Source: Engelhardtia mirabilis
GTDB lineage: Bacteria; Planctomycetota; UBA1135; GCA-002686595
Assembly (NCBI RefSeq): GCF_007748095.1
Contig: NZ_CP036287.1
Span: forward strand, 4,588,001-4,652,000
Direction: 5' to 3'
Length of the DNA: 64,000 bases
The translations under genes and the position numbers were made by a program. Position 1 is the stretch's first letter. Every line of letters begins with the position of its first letter. The notes under the pieces are model-generated. The model was not told where the DNA came from, did not search any database, and worked only from the letters and a program-made list of their open reading frames with translations. Positions 52,801 to 61,249 of this stretch are shown here, piece by piece.

Positions 52801-53270
52801 GGTTGGCTGCCGTCGATACCGACCTTCATGATCCGCGGCGCGCGGCCCATCGCGGCCACCTCGCTCGACCAGTACAGGAGGTGCTCGCCGTCCGGGTGCC
52901 AGTCGTTGAGCGTCTTGCCGCTCGGGTGGTAGGTCGCGCGCTCGGGCATCCCGCCGCTGATCGGCAGGGTGTAGAGGTCCCCGGCCCCGTCGTAGTTGCC
53001 GACGAAGGCGATCGTCTTGCCGTCGGGGCTGAAGCGTGGGAAGGACTCGGCTGCGGGGGTCGCCGTCAGGCGTCGCGCCTCGCCCCCCTGCTTGTCCACG
53101 ATCCACAGGTCGCCCGAGTAGCGGAAGACGATGCTGTCCGCGCTCACGTCGGGATAGCGCAGCATCACCGCGCTGGGCTCGATCTGGGCGGAGGCGGCGC
53201 CGGCCAAGGAAGCGATCGCGAGGGCGGCCGGGGCGGCGGCTCGGACCAGGGGGGCGGGGAGGAATTGCAT
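49827..53270 (-). CDS. Tricorn-like protease (TolB-type propeller plus PDZ and S41 peptidase domain)
   Basis: 1147 residues. Signal peptide at 1-28, so it is exported. N-terminal PD40/TolB-like repeats (FPRFSPDGKTIAFVG; DPAWSPDGQWLAFFSDRSG; QSAWSPDSKWISFTA) form a propeller, then a long Asp/Glu-rich insert near residues 635-690, a PDZ-like region (DARVGDYLLQVNGVPVDGS) and the serine-peptidase core with NGWSGSGGDAFPWYF and ERWNAGGQIPTRF. The arrangement is that of bacterial tricorn homologues of S41 type. ATG 53270 gives the signal peptide. Confidence 0.9.
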   Translation of the reverse strand: MQFLPAPLVRAAAPAALAIASLAGAASAQIEPSAVMLRYPDVSADSIVFRYSGDLWIVDKQGGEARRLTATPAAESFPRFSPDGKTIAFVGNYDGAGDLYTLPISGGMPERATYHPSGKTLNDWHPDGEHLLYWSSEVAAMGRAPRIMKVGIDGSQPEALPVSYGTFGSIDATGEWLAYTPASREFRTWKRYQGGLAQDIWLFNLRTFESRQLTDYPGTDAQPMWSGSEVIFTSDRGPNGILNLWSIDTQSGAAQQLTFVTDFGVRFPAIGPEDVVFENGGQLYRLELATRSMVPVEVTIPGDRPNLRPERHELEDSVASVAPGPTGVRLAVEARGEIFSVPVEEGVTRNLTSSDGVAERDPAWSPDGQWLAFFSDRSGEYELTLRRIDGAAFDGSDERGQKTLTSLGPGFRSQSAWSPDSKWISFTANDGSLYLYSLETDELRTVAVNPSGNPLSSSWSKTSDWLAWSHKHSSSDLDAIYLYDVAAGTTYEVTSGMFDDSDPTFGPEGDYLYFSSARDFEPIYADLDTTWIYANMRQLVAVPLRADVENPFAPTDEAEPIESAKDDESADGADDDSDDGAAAEGTEDSDDDQDAADGADDDGGDENGDGDEDADDAPTSLTIEIDGFESRAMLLPIEAGQLRQPTGVEGGLLYIRGSRTGADDSPPNLMRFKLEDGADAEEETIAAGVGGYGVTADGKHLLLFAGGGFSVVEVAPGAKLDEPVDLSGMVSLTDPRAEWRQMLVDCWRLFRDYFYDEGMHGLDWSAVRERYVSSLGDVTSREDLHFLTGEMMAELNVGHAYNRQPPGGLLPSAPSEPVGLLGVDWDFDAEAGAYRIAAILGGGSYDLDARSPLAQPGVDARVGDYLLQVNGVPVDGSRAVYASLIGTAGRPTELLLSADPTVDDEDRRVIVEPLRSESSLRYRKWVADNRARVDELSGGRVGYIHVPDTGFDGQNELMRQFLGQQHKDALLIDERWNAGGQIPTRFIELLDRPVTNYWAIRHGEDWNWPPRGHRGPKAMLINGWSGSGGDAFPWYFRQSGLGKLIGMRTWGGLVGISGNPALIDGTEPSIPRFAFYETDGTWGVEGYGVAPDIEVIDDPTALAKGGDPQLEAGVTQLLEELESYSAPERRRPKGPDRSGSGIPGSDQ

Positions 53271-53457
53271 GGGATGTGGAGTGGAGCTGACTCCCGGCTC
53301 CCCGGATGGGGGCTGGAGCGGGCGAGAGAGGCTAGTCGGGCCGCGGACCGCGATCCAGACAGCCCTGGGCGGGGTCTCGGGTCGCTGGGGGTGCGCCGGA
53401 GCCGAGCCCTGCGGACCCAATCCTGCGAAATTCCGTCCCCGGGCCTCAAACAATCAA

Positions 53458-53475
53458 CTACCACGGTCGTAGTAG
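53458..53475. promoter_or_regulatory. Palindromic BlaI-type operator candidate
   Basis: CTACCACGGTCGTAGTAG, an imperfect inverted repeat (CTACYACG ... CGTRGTAG) about 60 nt upstream of the blaI-like start. It resembles the TAC/GTA dyads bound by BlaI/MecI repressors, so it probably mediates autoregulation. Confidence 0.6.
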
Positions 53476-53536
53476 ATCCAGCCGGCGCCCCACCCGGGCG
53501 CCCGGCCTCCCCGACCCCCGCAACCGCACGGCCACC

Positions 53537-53929
53537 ATGGACCGCAGTCACCACCTGGGCAGCCTCCAGCACTCGATCATGCGAGTGCTTTGGGAGCGCG
53601 AGGAAGCCACCGTCGCCGAAGTGCACGCGGCCCTCGACACCGACCAGCCCAAGGCGCTCACCACCGTCGCGACCATGCTCTCGAAACTCGAGAAGAAGGG
53701 CGTGGTGGCCCACCGGCGCGACGGGAGGCAATTCGTCTACCGACCGCTGGTGACCGAGATGGACGTGCGTCGATCGATGATCTCGGGCCTGGCGGAGCAG
53801 CTCTTCGACGGCAACGTGACCGAGCTGGTCAGCCACCTGATCGACGAGCAGGGCATCGACTCCGGCGAGCTGGATGCTCTCAAGCGATTGATTGCCGAGC
53901 GCGCGGAGCGGGATGGCGACGATGTTTGA
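53537..53929 (+). CDS. blaI: BlaI/MecI-family transcriptional repressor
   Basis: 130 residues. Penicillinase-repressor winged helix: LGSLQHSIMRVLWEREEATV, then LTTVATMLSKLEKKGVVAHR and the dimerisation helices at the end. It lies just after a palindromic operator and is followed by an M56 peptidase (overlapping its stop), the classic BlaI-BlaR arrangement. No beta-lactamase gene is in the window, so the signal may be something else. Confidence 0.93.
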   Translation: MDRSHHLGSLQHSIMRVLWEREEATVAEVHAALDTDQPKALTTVATMLSKLEKKGVVAHRRDGRQFVYRPLVTEMDVRRSMISGLAEQLFDGNVTELVSHLIDEQGIDSGELDALKRLIAERAERDGDDV

Positions 53930-55397
53930 GTCGATCGCCGGGTCCGTTGCGGCCGGTGCCCTGGCTTGGGCGCTCACCTACCTCGTCCACTCCACGGTCC
54001 TGCTCGGGTTGGCCTGGTGCGTCACCCGCTGGTCGCGCCTCAGCGACGGTCGCCTGCGCGCCGGCGCCTGGCAGGCGGCGCTGGTCGGCGGGCTGCTGAC
54101 CGCCTCGATCCAACTGGGCGCCGGCCTGGAGCCCGTGGGCGGTCGCTTCGTCCTCCCGGACCTCTCGGGTGCGTTGTCCGCCGCCGTGGCCCCGCCCGCT
54201 GCGGACGTGGAATACCTCGAGATCAGCGCTCTGGACGCCGCGAGCCTGGCCGCCCCGCAGGCAATTCCGATCGAACCGTCCTTCGAACACCCCGCCGCGC
54301 CCGAGTCCCCCGCCGATCGCTGGCGACCGGCCATCGCCATGGCCTGGCTGTCGGGCGCCCTGTTCGGCCTGCTGCGATTCTTGACCCGCACCGGGCGCTT
54401 CCGTTCCCGCATCGCCGACCGCCTGCCCGTTTGGGACGAGTCGGCCCTAACTTCGCTCGAGGACCTGCGCCTGCGCGCCGGAGTGCGACGTCGGGTGAGG
54501 CTGTCGCGCTCGCGCACCATCCGGGTCCCCCTGACCTGGGGCGTGCTGCGACCGGAGATCTGCGTGCCCGATCGAGCCCTGACCGACCTGACTCCGGCCG
54601 AGTTCGAAGCCGTCCTGGCCCACGAACTCGGGCACGTGGCCCGCGGCGACGCCTTCTGGTTGGGCCTCGGCGCCTGGCTCGGCGCGGTGATGTTCTTCCA
54701 GCCCCTCAACCGCGTCGGCCGCCGGAGCCTCGCGCGCGAGGCGGAGCACCTGGCGGACGCCTTCGCCGTCCAGCTCACCCGCCGACCGATGACCTTGGCG
54801 CGCTGCCTGGCCAAGGTTGCCGGTTGGATCGAGCGCGCGAGCGTCGACGTCACCGGGACCGCCACCGCGGGAGTTGCCGCGGCGAGTATGGCCAGCTCCC
54901 GCGGCGTGCTGCTGGAGCGCGTCGAGCGGCTGCTCGAGCGCCGGCCGGCTCCGCGTCCGCGACGCATGGCGGCCCTGATGATCGCGGCCACGCCCCTGGC
55001 CCTCTTGCCGGTCGCTCCGGCCATCGCCGCGGATGCGCCGGCCGACGCCGAGTTCGACGTCGTCGAAGTGGACGAGGACCGACTGCGTGCGGGCGCGGGC
55101 AGCCTCGAACTCACGGCTGCGCTCGACTCCCTCGAACCGGCCGAGCAGATGCTGTTCGCGATGCTCGAGCAGCTCCCGGTGCTGCGCTCCGAGATCGACG
55201 AGCTGCGACGGATGCCCCAGGCCGCCAACCACAGCTCCGAGCTCGATGCCCTCGATCGCCGACTGGCGACCTTGGAGTCACTCGGCAGCCGCGCCTACGG
55301 CCTGATCGGCGCCACCGGCGCCGAGCCCGAATCAACGTCGCCGCGGAACGCGAGCCGCGACGTCGTGCCCTCCTCCGACGTTCCCGACCAACGCTAG
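53913..55397 (+). CDS. BlaR1-type M56 family membrane metallopeptidase
   Basis: 494 residues from ATG 53913 (ATG 53922 also possible; both overlap the BlaI stop). Several transmembrane helices in the N-terminal half, then the zinc motif HELGHVARGD at about residue 240, a second set of helices and a helical, proline-poor C-terminal region (AEQMLFAMLEQLPVLRSEID). No penicillin-binding sensor domain is seen after the peptidase domain. It is expected to cleave BlaI when signalled. A coiled-coil/glycine-rich protein gene follows 16 nt later. Confidence 0.88.
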   Translation: MATMFESIAGSVAAGALAWALTYLVHSTVLLGLAWCVTRWSRLSDGRLRAGAWQAALVGGLLTASIQLGAGLEPVGGRFVLPDLSGALSAAVAPPAADVEYLEISALDAASLAAPQAIPIEPSFEHPAAPESPADRWRPAIAMAWLSGALFGLLRFLTRTGRFRSRIADRLPVWDESALTSLEDLRLRAGVRRRVRLSRSRTIRVPLTWGVLRPEICVPDRALTDLTPAEFEAVLAHELGHVARGDAFWLGLGAWLGAVMFFQPLNRVGRRSLAREAEHLADAFAVQLTRRPMTLARCLAKVAGWIERASVDVTGTATAGVAAASMASSRGVLLERVERLLERRPAPRPRRMAALMIAATPLALLPVAPAIAADAPADAEFDVVEVDEDRLRAGAGSLELTAALDSLEPAEQMLFAMLEQLPVLRSEIDELRRMPQAANHSSELDALDRRLATLESLGSRAYGLIGATGAEPESTSPRNASRDVVPSSDVPDQR

Positions 55398-55413
55398 ACA
55401 CCCACCCATAAAC

Positions 55414-57639
55414 GTGATGAACATCGACACGATCGGATTGGCCGCAGCCTGCGCCTTGCCCCTGGGCTTCGCGCTGATCGGCGAGGGCAGCACGACCCAG
55501 AATGCCGTGGCCCAGCTCGCCTCGGCTCCCGTCGCGAGCACCGTGGCCGCGCCGGCCTCCGCGCTCGCTCCCGCCCCACAGAGCACCGAGGGCGTGAACG
55601 ACGAGCTAGACGGCCTGCGCCGCGACATCGAGGAGCTGCGCGCGAAGCTCGAGGCCGCTCGCGCCGACTCGCGCGACTCCCAGCTCGCGGTGGAGCAGGA
55701 CGCCCGACTGCGCGAGCTCGAGCGAGCCGAGACCGAGCGGGTTCGCGCCGATACCGAGCGCGCGGCCGTCAAGCTGAAGTTGGCCGAGCTCGAGCGGGAG
55801 GGAGCGTTGATTCGAGAGCTCGCTGCAGGCGCTAGTGATGACGCTCGCGAAGTGCTCGAGGTTCAGCTGGCCGAGATCGGCGCCGCGCTCTCCAAGGGCG
55901 AACGCATGGTGCAGCAACGGCGTTCGCTGGCAGAAGCCCTTGCGGCGGAGCCCTCGGCTGCCTCGACCGACGCCCAGGCCCTGCTGGCCAAGGCCAAGTA
56001 CAAGGCCGCCGTGGGTCAGGCCCAACGTGCCGAGCTCGAAGAGCAGCTGGCGCGGGCCGAAGCCGGCTTGAACGACGCCGAAGTCAGGCGCATCGACGCC
56101 CTGAGACAGGCGAAGGCTCAACTCGACGCGGCCACCGCCGAGACCGAGCAGGTCCGGAGCCTGGTCCGCAAGCTGGCCGCGGAACGCTCCGCGCAGCCGG
56201 ACGGCGGCGGAGCCCAGGTGGACGAGTTCGTCATCGGAAAAGGCACCAACGTGATCGTCGAGCGGATCGCCGCAGGCGCCGATGGGGCGAAGCAGAAGGC
56301 CTTGCTCGGGAAGCTCGGGTACCTGGGCAGCTCCGACGAGAGCGACGGGGCGAAGATCAAGGGCCTCCTCAGCAAGCTCGGATACCTGCACGCCTCGGAC
56401 GACGATCGCGAGGGCGTCAACGTGACGCAGTCGGGTACTCGGATCGTTCGGGTCCAGGTCGGCGAGGGCGAAGGCTCGGGCCCCGTGGTCGAAGCGCAGG
56501 GGTTCAAGCTCGAGGGCGAGGACGGTGACCAGCCCGTCTACCTCGAGCTGCAGGTCGACAGTGACGGCGACACCCTTCAGATCCAGCCGCAGCTGTTGCA
56601 GCTGTTCCGCGCCGCGCCGGCCGGCGGAAGTGGCCCGCGCGCGAGCTCCGGCGGCGGGAGCACCTTCGTCTTCAAGTCCGCCGACGGCTCCTCGGCCTTC
56701 GAGGGCAAGGGCGGCAACGTGTTCTTCGGAGGCTCCGGCGGCCCGAGTGCCGGCGGCGGCAGCACCCCGCACAAGATCATCGAGATCCAGGAGGGTGGCT
56801 CCGCCTTCAAGGGTCAGGGACACAACGTGTTCTTCGGACAGGGTGGCGGCCAGGTGCTCCGCGTCGACGGCATGACCGGCACGCTCCTCGAGCGCCCGTC
56901 GGGCGACGGCGACGAGTCACGCGAAGTGCAAGTCTGGGTGACCGGTGAGGGCAGCGGTGGCTCCGGAGCCTTCTCCGGCAAGGCGGAGAACTTCTTCTTC
57001 TCCGACAATGGGGCCGTCGAGGTGCACAAAGGCCAGTTCGGCTCCGACGACCATGGGGACCATCACGACGGTGGCGCCGTGAAACGCTGGACCACGGAGG
57101 ACGGGACCCACTACGAAGTGCGGACGGTCATCGGGAAGTCCACCGGTCAGGGCTCCGACGCGCCGAGCGCCGGCCACTTCACTCACGACTCCCACACGCC
57201 CTTCAAGTGGAAGTCCGCCGAGGGCGAAGACGGCGAGGTCGGCTTCGGGCTGATGTTCGGCGGCCAGGAGGGCGAGCATGGCATTGGCTGGGCGCCCGCG
57301 GACAGCGGCGACGGGGGTCCCGGCGTGCACTGGTTCAGCGGTGGCGGCGCAGGAGGCGCTAGCCCCTTCAAGTTCGAGCTCCAGGGCGGGCCCGACGGTG
57401 AGGCGCCCCACGCGCCCCACGGCGGGATGGTGTTCGGCCAACCCGGCGGCGGTCGCGAGCTGGTCGTGATCCACGGCGACGGCTCGTCCGGCTTCGAGGT
57501 CCACAACCACATCGGCAGCGACGGGCCTTCGGGCAACAGCGCCGAGCTGAAGGAGATCCTCGACTCGATGCAGCAGGAGCTCAAGGCGATCCGCAAGGAG
57601 CTCGCCGAGCTGCGCAAGTCCATGGGTTCGGACCGCTGA
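55414..57639 (+). CDS. Unknown coiled-coil and glycine-rich repeat protein
   Basis: 741 residues (GTG 55414, ATG 55417 next to it). Hydrophobic N-terminal segment (IGLAAACALPLGFALIG), then about 200 residues of coiled coil rich in Glu/Arg/Ala (RRDIEELRAKLEAARADSR), a short repeated GKLGYLGSSDE / SKLGYLHASDD unit, and three copies of a motif (S/G)AF.G.G.NVFF (SSAFEGKGGNVFFGGS; SAFKGQGHNVFFGQ; GAFSGKAENFFFSD) in a glycine-rich, probably extracellular beta region. The last 40 residues are another coiled coil. No known domain; its place after BlaI-M56 suggests it is the regulated or sensing partner. Confidence 0.78.
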   Translation: MMNIDTIGLAAACALPLGFALIGEGSTTQNAVAQLASAPVASTVAAPASALAPAPQSTEGVNDELDGLRRDIEELRAKLEAARADSRDSQLAVEQDARLRELERAETERVRADTERAAVKLKLAELEREGALIRELAAGASDDAREVLEVQLAEIGAALSKGERMVQQRRSLAEALAAEPSAASTDAQALLAKAKYKAAVGQAQRAELEEQLARAEAGLNDAEVRRIDALRQAKAQLDAATAETEQVRSLVRKLAAERSAQPDGGGAQVDEFVIGKGTNVIVERIAAGADGAKQKALLGKLGYLGSSDESDGAKIKGLLSKLGYLHASDDDREGVNVTQSGTRIVRVQVGEGEGSGPVVEAQGFKLEGEDGDQPVYLELQVDSDGDTLQIQPQLLQLFRAAPAGGSGPRASSGGGSTFVFKSADGSSAFEGKGGNVFFGGSGGPSAGGGSTPHKIIEIQEGGSAFKGQGHNVFFGQGGGQVLRVDGMTGTLLERPSGDGDESREVQVWVTGEGSGGSGAFSGKAENFFFSDNGAVEVHKGQFGSDDHGDHHDGGAVKRWTTEDGTHYEVRTVIGKSTGQGSDAPSAGHFTHDSHTPFKWKSAEGEDGEVGFGLMFGGQEGEHGIGWAPADSGDGGPGVHWFSGGGAGGASPFKFELQGGPDGEAPHAPHGGMVFGQPGGGRELVVIHGDGSSGFEVHNHIGSDGPSGNSAELKEILDSMQQELKAIRKELAELRKSMGSDR

Positions 57640-57657
57640 CCGATCGGCGCCCGGTCC

Positions 57658-57678
57658 GGCGCCCCCGCGAGGGGCGCC
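57658..57678. terminator. Hairpin terminator candidate
   Basis: GGCGCCCC (57658-57665) pairs with GGGGCGCC (57671-57678), 8 perfect pairs and a CGCGA loop, 18 nt after the stop of the glycine-rich protein gene. No T-run follows. Confidence 0.6.
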
Positions 57679-57798
57679 ACTGACCGCGGCGGCTCACTGG
57701 CTCGAGGTCCCCGCGGCCGCGCACCGATCGGCGCGCCGTCGTCGGGCCCTCCGTTCACCGCCCGTCTCAAGGGGAACGCGGCGGGCGGTGTCTCGCGC

Positions 57799-57830
57799 GG
57801 CCACTCCACCGGTCTTCCGGCGGAGTGGCC
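57799..57830. terminator. Strong hairpin between convergent genes
   Basis: GGCCACTCC (57799-57807) pairs with GGAGTGGCC (57822-57830), then an A-C mismatch, then CCGG/CCGG with a TCTT loop. It lies 19 nt before the stop of the MscS gene on the other strand and serves as a likely bidirectional terminator. Confidence 0.6.
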
Positions 57831-57849
57831 CTTCGCCGTTCGCGGGGGC

Positions 57850-59673
57850 TCAGCCGACCGGCGGCGGCGGTGGGCTTCCCGGGGGGCCCAGGCTCGACGT
57901 GACGATGGCATCGGCCAACTCACGGCCGCGACCGGCGGGGTCGTCGAGCTCGCCGTCCTCTCCCCCGCCGTCGCCGGACCGCCGCAGGCTGATCGACTGG
58001 TTCGGCACCGACAGGCGCACTCCCAGCTCCCGAGCCAGGCGCAGGATGTCCGCCAGGAGGCGGTGGCGCTCGCGCAGCTCCGTGGCCCAGTCCGGCGTCT
58101 CGACGAAGGTGTAGAGCAGCACGTCGAGGGAGTCCGCGCCCAGGTCGTTCAGGTAGACGTGGAACTGCCGCTCGGCGCTGTAGGGATGGCGCCTGACCAC
58201 TTGCCGCACCCCCTCGCAGAAGGCGTCGACCAGGTCCGGCGGCGTGTCGACCGTCAGGCGCAGGGTGGTCTTGAAGCGCCTGAAGCGGCGGCGGCCGTAG
58301 TTGTCGACCACGCCGCTGATGAACTTGCGGTTGGGGACCGACAGCACCGAGTCGTAGAAGGTGCGGATGCGCGTGGAGCGGAAGCCCACCGTCTCGACGG
58401 TGCCCTCCAGGTCCTCGACCACGATCCAGTCCCCGAGCGCGAAGGGCTTGTCGGTCAGCACGGTGAAGGTGCCGAACAGGTTCTCGATCGAGTCGCGGGC
58501 GGCGAAGCCGATGGCCAGGGAGCCGATCGAGAGCCCCGCCACGATGCTCCACAGGTCGTCGGTCCAGCTCGCGGCCAGGTAGACCAGGCCAATCACCACC
58601 ACCAGGATCCGCAGGGTCTTGCGCAGCAGCGGGACCAACAGGTCGTCGAAGCGGTTGGCGCTCTGGCGCGCGCGCTCTTCCAACACGCCGCATCCCAGGT
58701 CGACCAGGCGGAAGGCGGACCACAGGCCGGCGAAGGTCGCGACCAACTCGGCGGCGAAGGCGATGGCCGTGCGGACCTGGCCGTCGAGGCCGATGATCGG
58801 CAGCAGCCAGGCGAAGACCAGGGCGCCCAGGAACAGGCCGCCGGGACGCACGAAACGCCCCAGCTCCCGGGCCAGGCGGGCAACACTCTCGGCGCCGGCC
58901 GCGCGGCGGGCCGCGGTGCCCAGGAGCACCTGCACCAGCTTGTCCAGCAGCACGCACAGGCCCAGGAGCAGCCCGAGCCCGATCCACTGCCAGTTCTCGA
59001 GCACGAAGGACTCCGCCCGCAGGGACTCGGGCAGCTCGGTTCGCAGGTGGTAGTGCAGCCGCTCGAGGGCCGGCAGGCTCGCCAGGACCGCCTCGGCGGG
59101 GGGCACCGCCTCGAGCTGCTGCGCCGCGATCGGAATCCAGTCGGCGACGCTGCGGGCGAAGTGCCAGCCGAGCTGGTCGGTGCGGACCAGCTCGACGTAA
59201 CGCACGCGGGGCGAGAGGGCCGGGTGGCCGATCGTGAACGACGCCCGATGGTCGGACTGCGGGCCCGCCTCCGCCAGGTCCTCGGCGTTGTCGTAGCCGG
59301 TGCGCAGCAGGATCTCGTAGAGCTGGTGTGCGAGCTCCTCGCGTCCCGCCCCGCTCTCGCTGCCGGCGCGGAACAGTCCGGTCTCGGCCACCGCGGACGC
59401 CTGTCCGGCGCGCATCTGCCCGAGGAAGGCCTCGAACGCCTCGGGCGCGCTGGTGTAGCGGGCGAAGACCGCGCCGGACGGGGACTGACCGCTCGTCGAT
59501 TCGCCTGGCGCGGCGTCGCTCTGGACCGCGCTCGTGATCGCGGCCGCGCTGGAACGCGTCGCGGCGCTCGAGCTCGACGGAAGGACTCCGACCAGGCACA
59601 GGGCGAGCGACGGCACCAAGAGGCCCTTCACGAGCCGTTGGCCCCTCACGAGCCATTCGATACGGGCGCACAT
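57850..59673 (-). CDS. Mechanosensitive ion channel (MscS family) with an N-terminal periplasmic region
   Basis: 607 residues. Signal peptide at about 10-32, then about 220 residues of periplasmic region, several transmembrane helices, and the MscS core: the pore-lining helix with IVAGLSIGSLAIGFAARDS, then ENLFGTFTVLTDKPFALGDW, the beta domain with VVEDLEGTVETVGFRSTRIR, and a C-terminal region (SVPNRKFISGVVDNYGRRRF). Protects against osmotic downshock. The ATG lies only 11 nt from a 31-bp inverted repeat, which probably holds or replaces its promoter region. Confidence 0.9.
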   Translation of the reverse strand: MCARIEWLVRGQRLVKGLLVPSLALCLVGVLPSSSSAATRSSAAAITSAVQSDAAPGESTSGQSPSGAVFARYTSAPEAFEAFLGQMRAGQASAVAETGLFRAGSESGAGREELAHQLYEILLRTGYDNAEDLAEAGPQSDHRASFTIGHPALSPRVRYVELVRTDQLGWHFARSVADWIPIAAQQLEAVPPAEAVLASLPALERLHYHLRTELPESLRAESFVLENWQWIGLGLLLGLCVLLDKLVQVLLGTAARRAAGAESVARLARELGRFVRPGGLFLGALVFAWLLPIIGLDGQVRTAIAFAAELVATFAGLWSAFRLVDLGCGVLEERARQSANRFDDLLVPLLRKTLRILVVVIGLVYLAASWTDDLWSIVAGLSIGSLAIGFAARDSIENLFGTFTVLTDKPFALGDWIVVEDLEGTVETVGFRSTRIRTFYDSVLSVPNRKFISGVVDNYGRRRFRRFKTTLRLTVDTPPDLVDAFCEGVRQVVRRHPYSAERQFHVYLNDLGADSLDVLLYTFVETPDWATELRERHRLLADILRLARELGVRLSVPNQSISLRRSGDGGGEDGELDDPAGRGRELADAIVTSSLGPPGSPPPPPVG

Positions 59674-59684
59674 GCCCCGCGACC

Positions 59685-59851
59685 CTAGTGTCCTGGATCG
59701 GAAATTCGGCGTCACTGCTCGGAGGTCCGATCGATGCTGGCTAGGCGCGCCGACGACGCGTATCCGCTGCGATACTCGGAGGAGGCGCTGGCGACGCCAG
59801 CGGCGATCGGAGCCCGGGAAGTGACGCCGAATTTCTGATCCAGGACACTAG
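59685..59851. mobile_element. 167-bp MITE-like element with 31-bp terminal inverted repeats
   Basis: Left repeat 59685-59715 begins CTAGTGTCCTGGATC and ends GGCGTCAC; the right repeat 59821-59851 is its reverse complement with a single mismatch. The 105-bp centre has no open reading frame and includes a small hairpin. The CTAG ends and lack of coding sequence suggest a miniature inverted-repeat element or the remnant of a larger IS. It contains the stop codon of the SGNH gene (59848-59850) and ends 11 nt from the MscS start. It could also fold as a 31-bp hairpin RNA and serve as a terminator. Confidence 0.75.
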
Positions 59852-61005
59852 TCCTGGGCCCCGGCCTGTGCCAGGCGTTGCAGCCATCCGTCGCCCAAGA
59901 GGTGCTCGTAGATCGCCCGCGCGATCAGGCGATGCCCCTCCCCGGACCAGTGCAAGCCGTCGTCGGCGTACCAGCGCTTGCGGTCCTCGGCCATGGTGCT
60001 GATCGGCACCGAGAGGTCCCAGGCCTCGATCCCCAGCTCGCGGCAGCGCTCGCCCATGACCTCCACGCCCTCCAGGCGCGGGGTCGTCGACGGCGGGGCC
60101 CCGAACTGGGCGAAGTTGCGGGTGTAGTGACTCCAGCGCGCGTCGCTGTCCTGCTCCGAGTCGGGCATCAAGAGCGCCACCAGGCGGATGCCGCGGGCCT
60201 GGCAGGCCAGGTGCAGCTGCTGGAGCTCGTCGAAGGCGCGCTCGATGCGCTGGGCCAGGGCCGGCGCCGCCTCCTGGCGCGAGAGCATCCAGCTCTGGAT
60301 CTCCTGGGGCCGGTCGTCGCCGTCCAGGTCGAGCTTGGCGCGATGGCGGACGTAGAGGTTCGAGTTCATCAGCGCCCGGTGCAGCGCCACCCGCGCCGGC
60401 ACCAGCACCTCGGGCCAGCCCTCGATCACGTCCTCCTCGACGAGCTTCTCGCCCACGCGGACCCAGCGGCGGGCCGACGAGTTGTCGATCAAGGTCTGGG
60501 CCCCGGGCGACAGGGCGATCAGCACCAGGTTCGGATCGACGCGCACGCCGTCACGCTCCTCGTCCAGCAGGCGGATGCCGCGCCGGGCGGCCTGGGCCAG
60601 GGAGTAGGCCATCACGCCCCCGTTCAGGACCCGCGCGGGCGGCGTGGTCGAGCCCGCCAGCATCTGCTCGAGCCAGTAGGACCAGGTCTGCGACTGGCGC
60701 ACGTTGCGCGCCCCGTAGATGCGCGAGGCCCCCAGACCGAGGATGCGGATCTCGTCCGGCGGGGCGTCCGCGGGGATCTCGGCGTTGCGCAGGCCGAAGC
60801 GGTCGAGCTTGGTCTCGAGCTCCGGGTTCTCGAAGTAAGGCCGCGGCGCCCAACCGAGCTGCTCGTCGATCAGCCACGAGCCCTCGTCGCTGCCCTGGTC
60901 CCGGTCGAGCCAGCCCACCCACAGGTCGAAGGCGACGACGCCGGGGATGAAGCCCAGCAGCAACTTGGCGGCGGCGCGCAGCGCGAATCGTCGGGGAACA
61001 GCCAT
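59848..61005 (-). CDS. SGNH/GDSL-hydrolase-like membrane protein (AlgJ/DltD-like)
   Basis: 385 residues from ATG 61005. N-terminal signal anchor (residues 11-28, AKLLLGFIPGVVAFDLW). SGNH block I is GLGASRIYGARN, with the serine in place of the usual GDS; block V is DDGLHWSGEGH, giving the Asp and His. Such proteins work with MBOAT partners to O-acylate polysaccharides. The MBOAT gene is divergent, with 244 nt between. The stop TAG lies within the right end of a mobile-element-like inverted repeat, so the C-terminus may have been trimmed or replaced. Confidence 0.82.
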   Translation of the reverse strand: MAVPRRFALRAAAKLLLGFIPGVVAFDLWVGWLDRDQGSDEGSWLIDEQLGWAPRPYFENPELETKLDRFGLRNAEIPADAPPDEIRILGLGASRIYGARNVRQSQTWSYWLEQMLAGSTTPPARVLNGGVMAYSLAQAARRGIRLLDEERDGVRVDPNLVLIALSPGAQTLIDNSSARRWVRVGEKLVEEDVIEGWPEVLVPARVALHRALMNSNLYVRHRAKLDLDGDDRPQEIQSWMLSRQEAAPALAQRIERAFDELQQLHLACQARGIRLVALLMPDSEQDSDARWSHYTRNFAQFGAPPSTTPRLEGVEVMGERCRELGIEAWDLSVPISTMAEDRKRWYADDGLHWSGEGHRLIARAIYEHLLGDGWLQRLAQAGAQD

Positions 61006-61249
61006 GGGGCGAAGGGTCGCCGGCGGCGGCGTCGGCGCGGGGAAAGTTACCACATGGGCAACGGCCATCCGGCCACCAGTCAACCGGCCGCCGGGGCCTC
61101 GGCGGGCCGCAACCCATCGTCGCACCTGCCCACAAGCGGAGCCGTCCCCGCCCCCGCTCAGCGGCTAGACTTCCCGGCTTCGACGGGGGCTCGCGCGAGC
61201 CCCCCCCACCGACGCCGCCCCTCGGCTACCGGTCACACCGCATCCCCCG

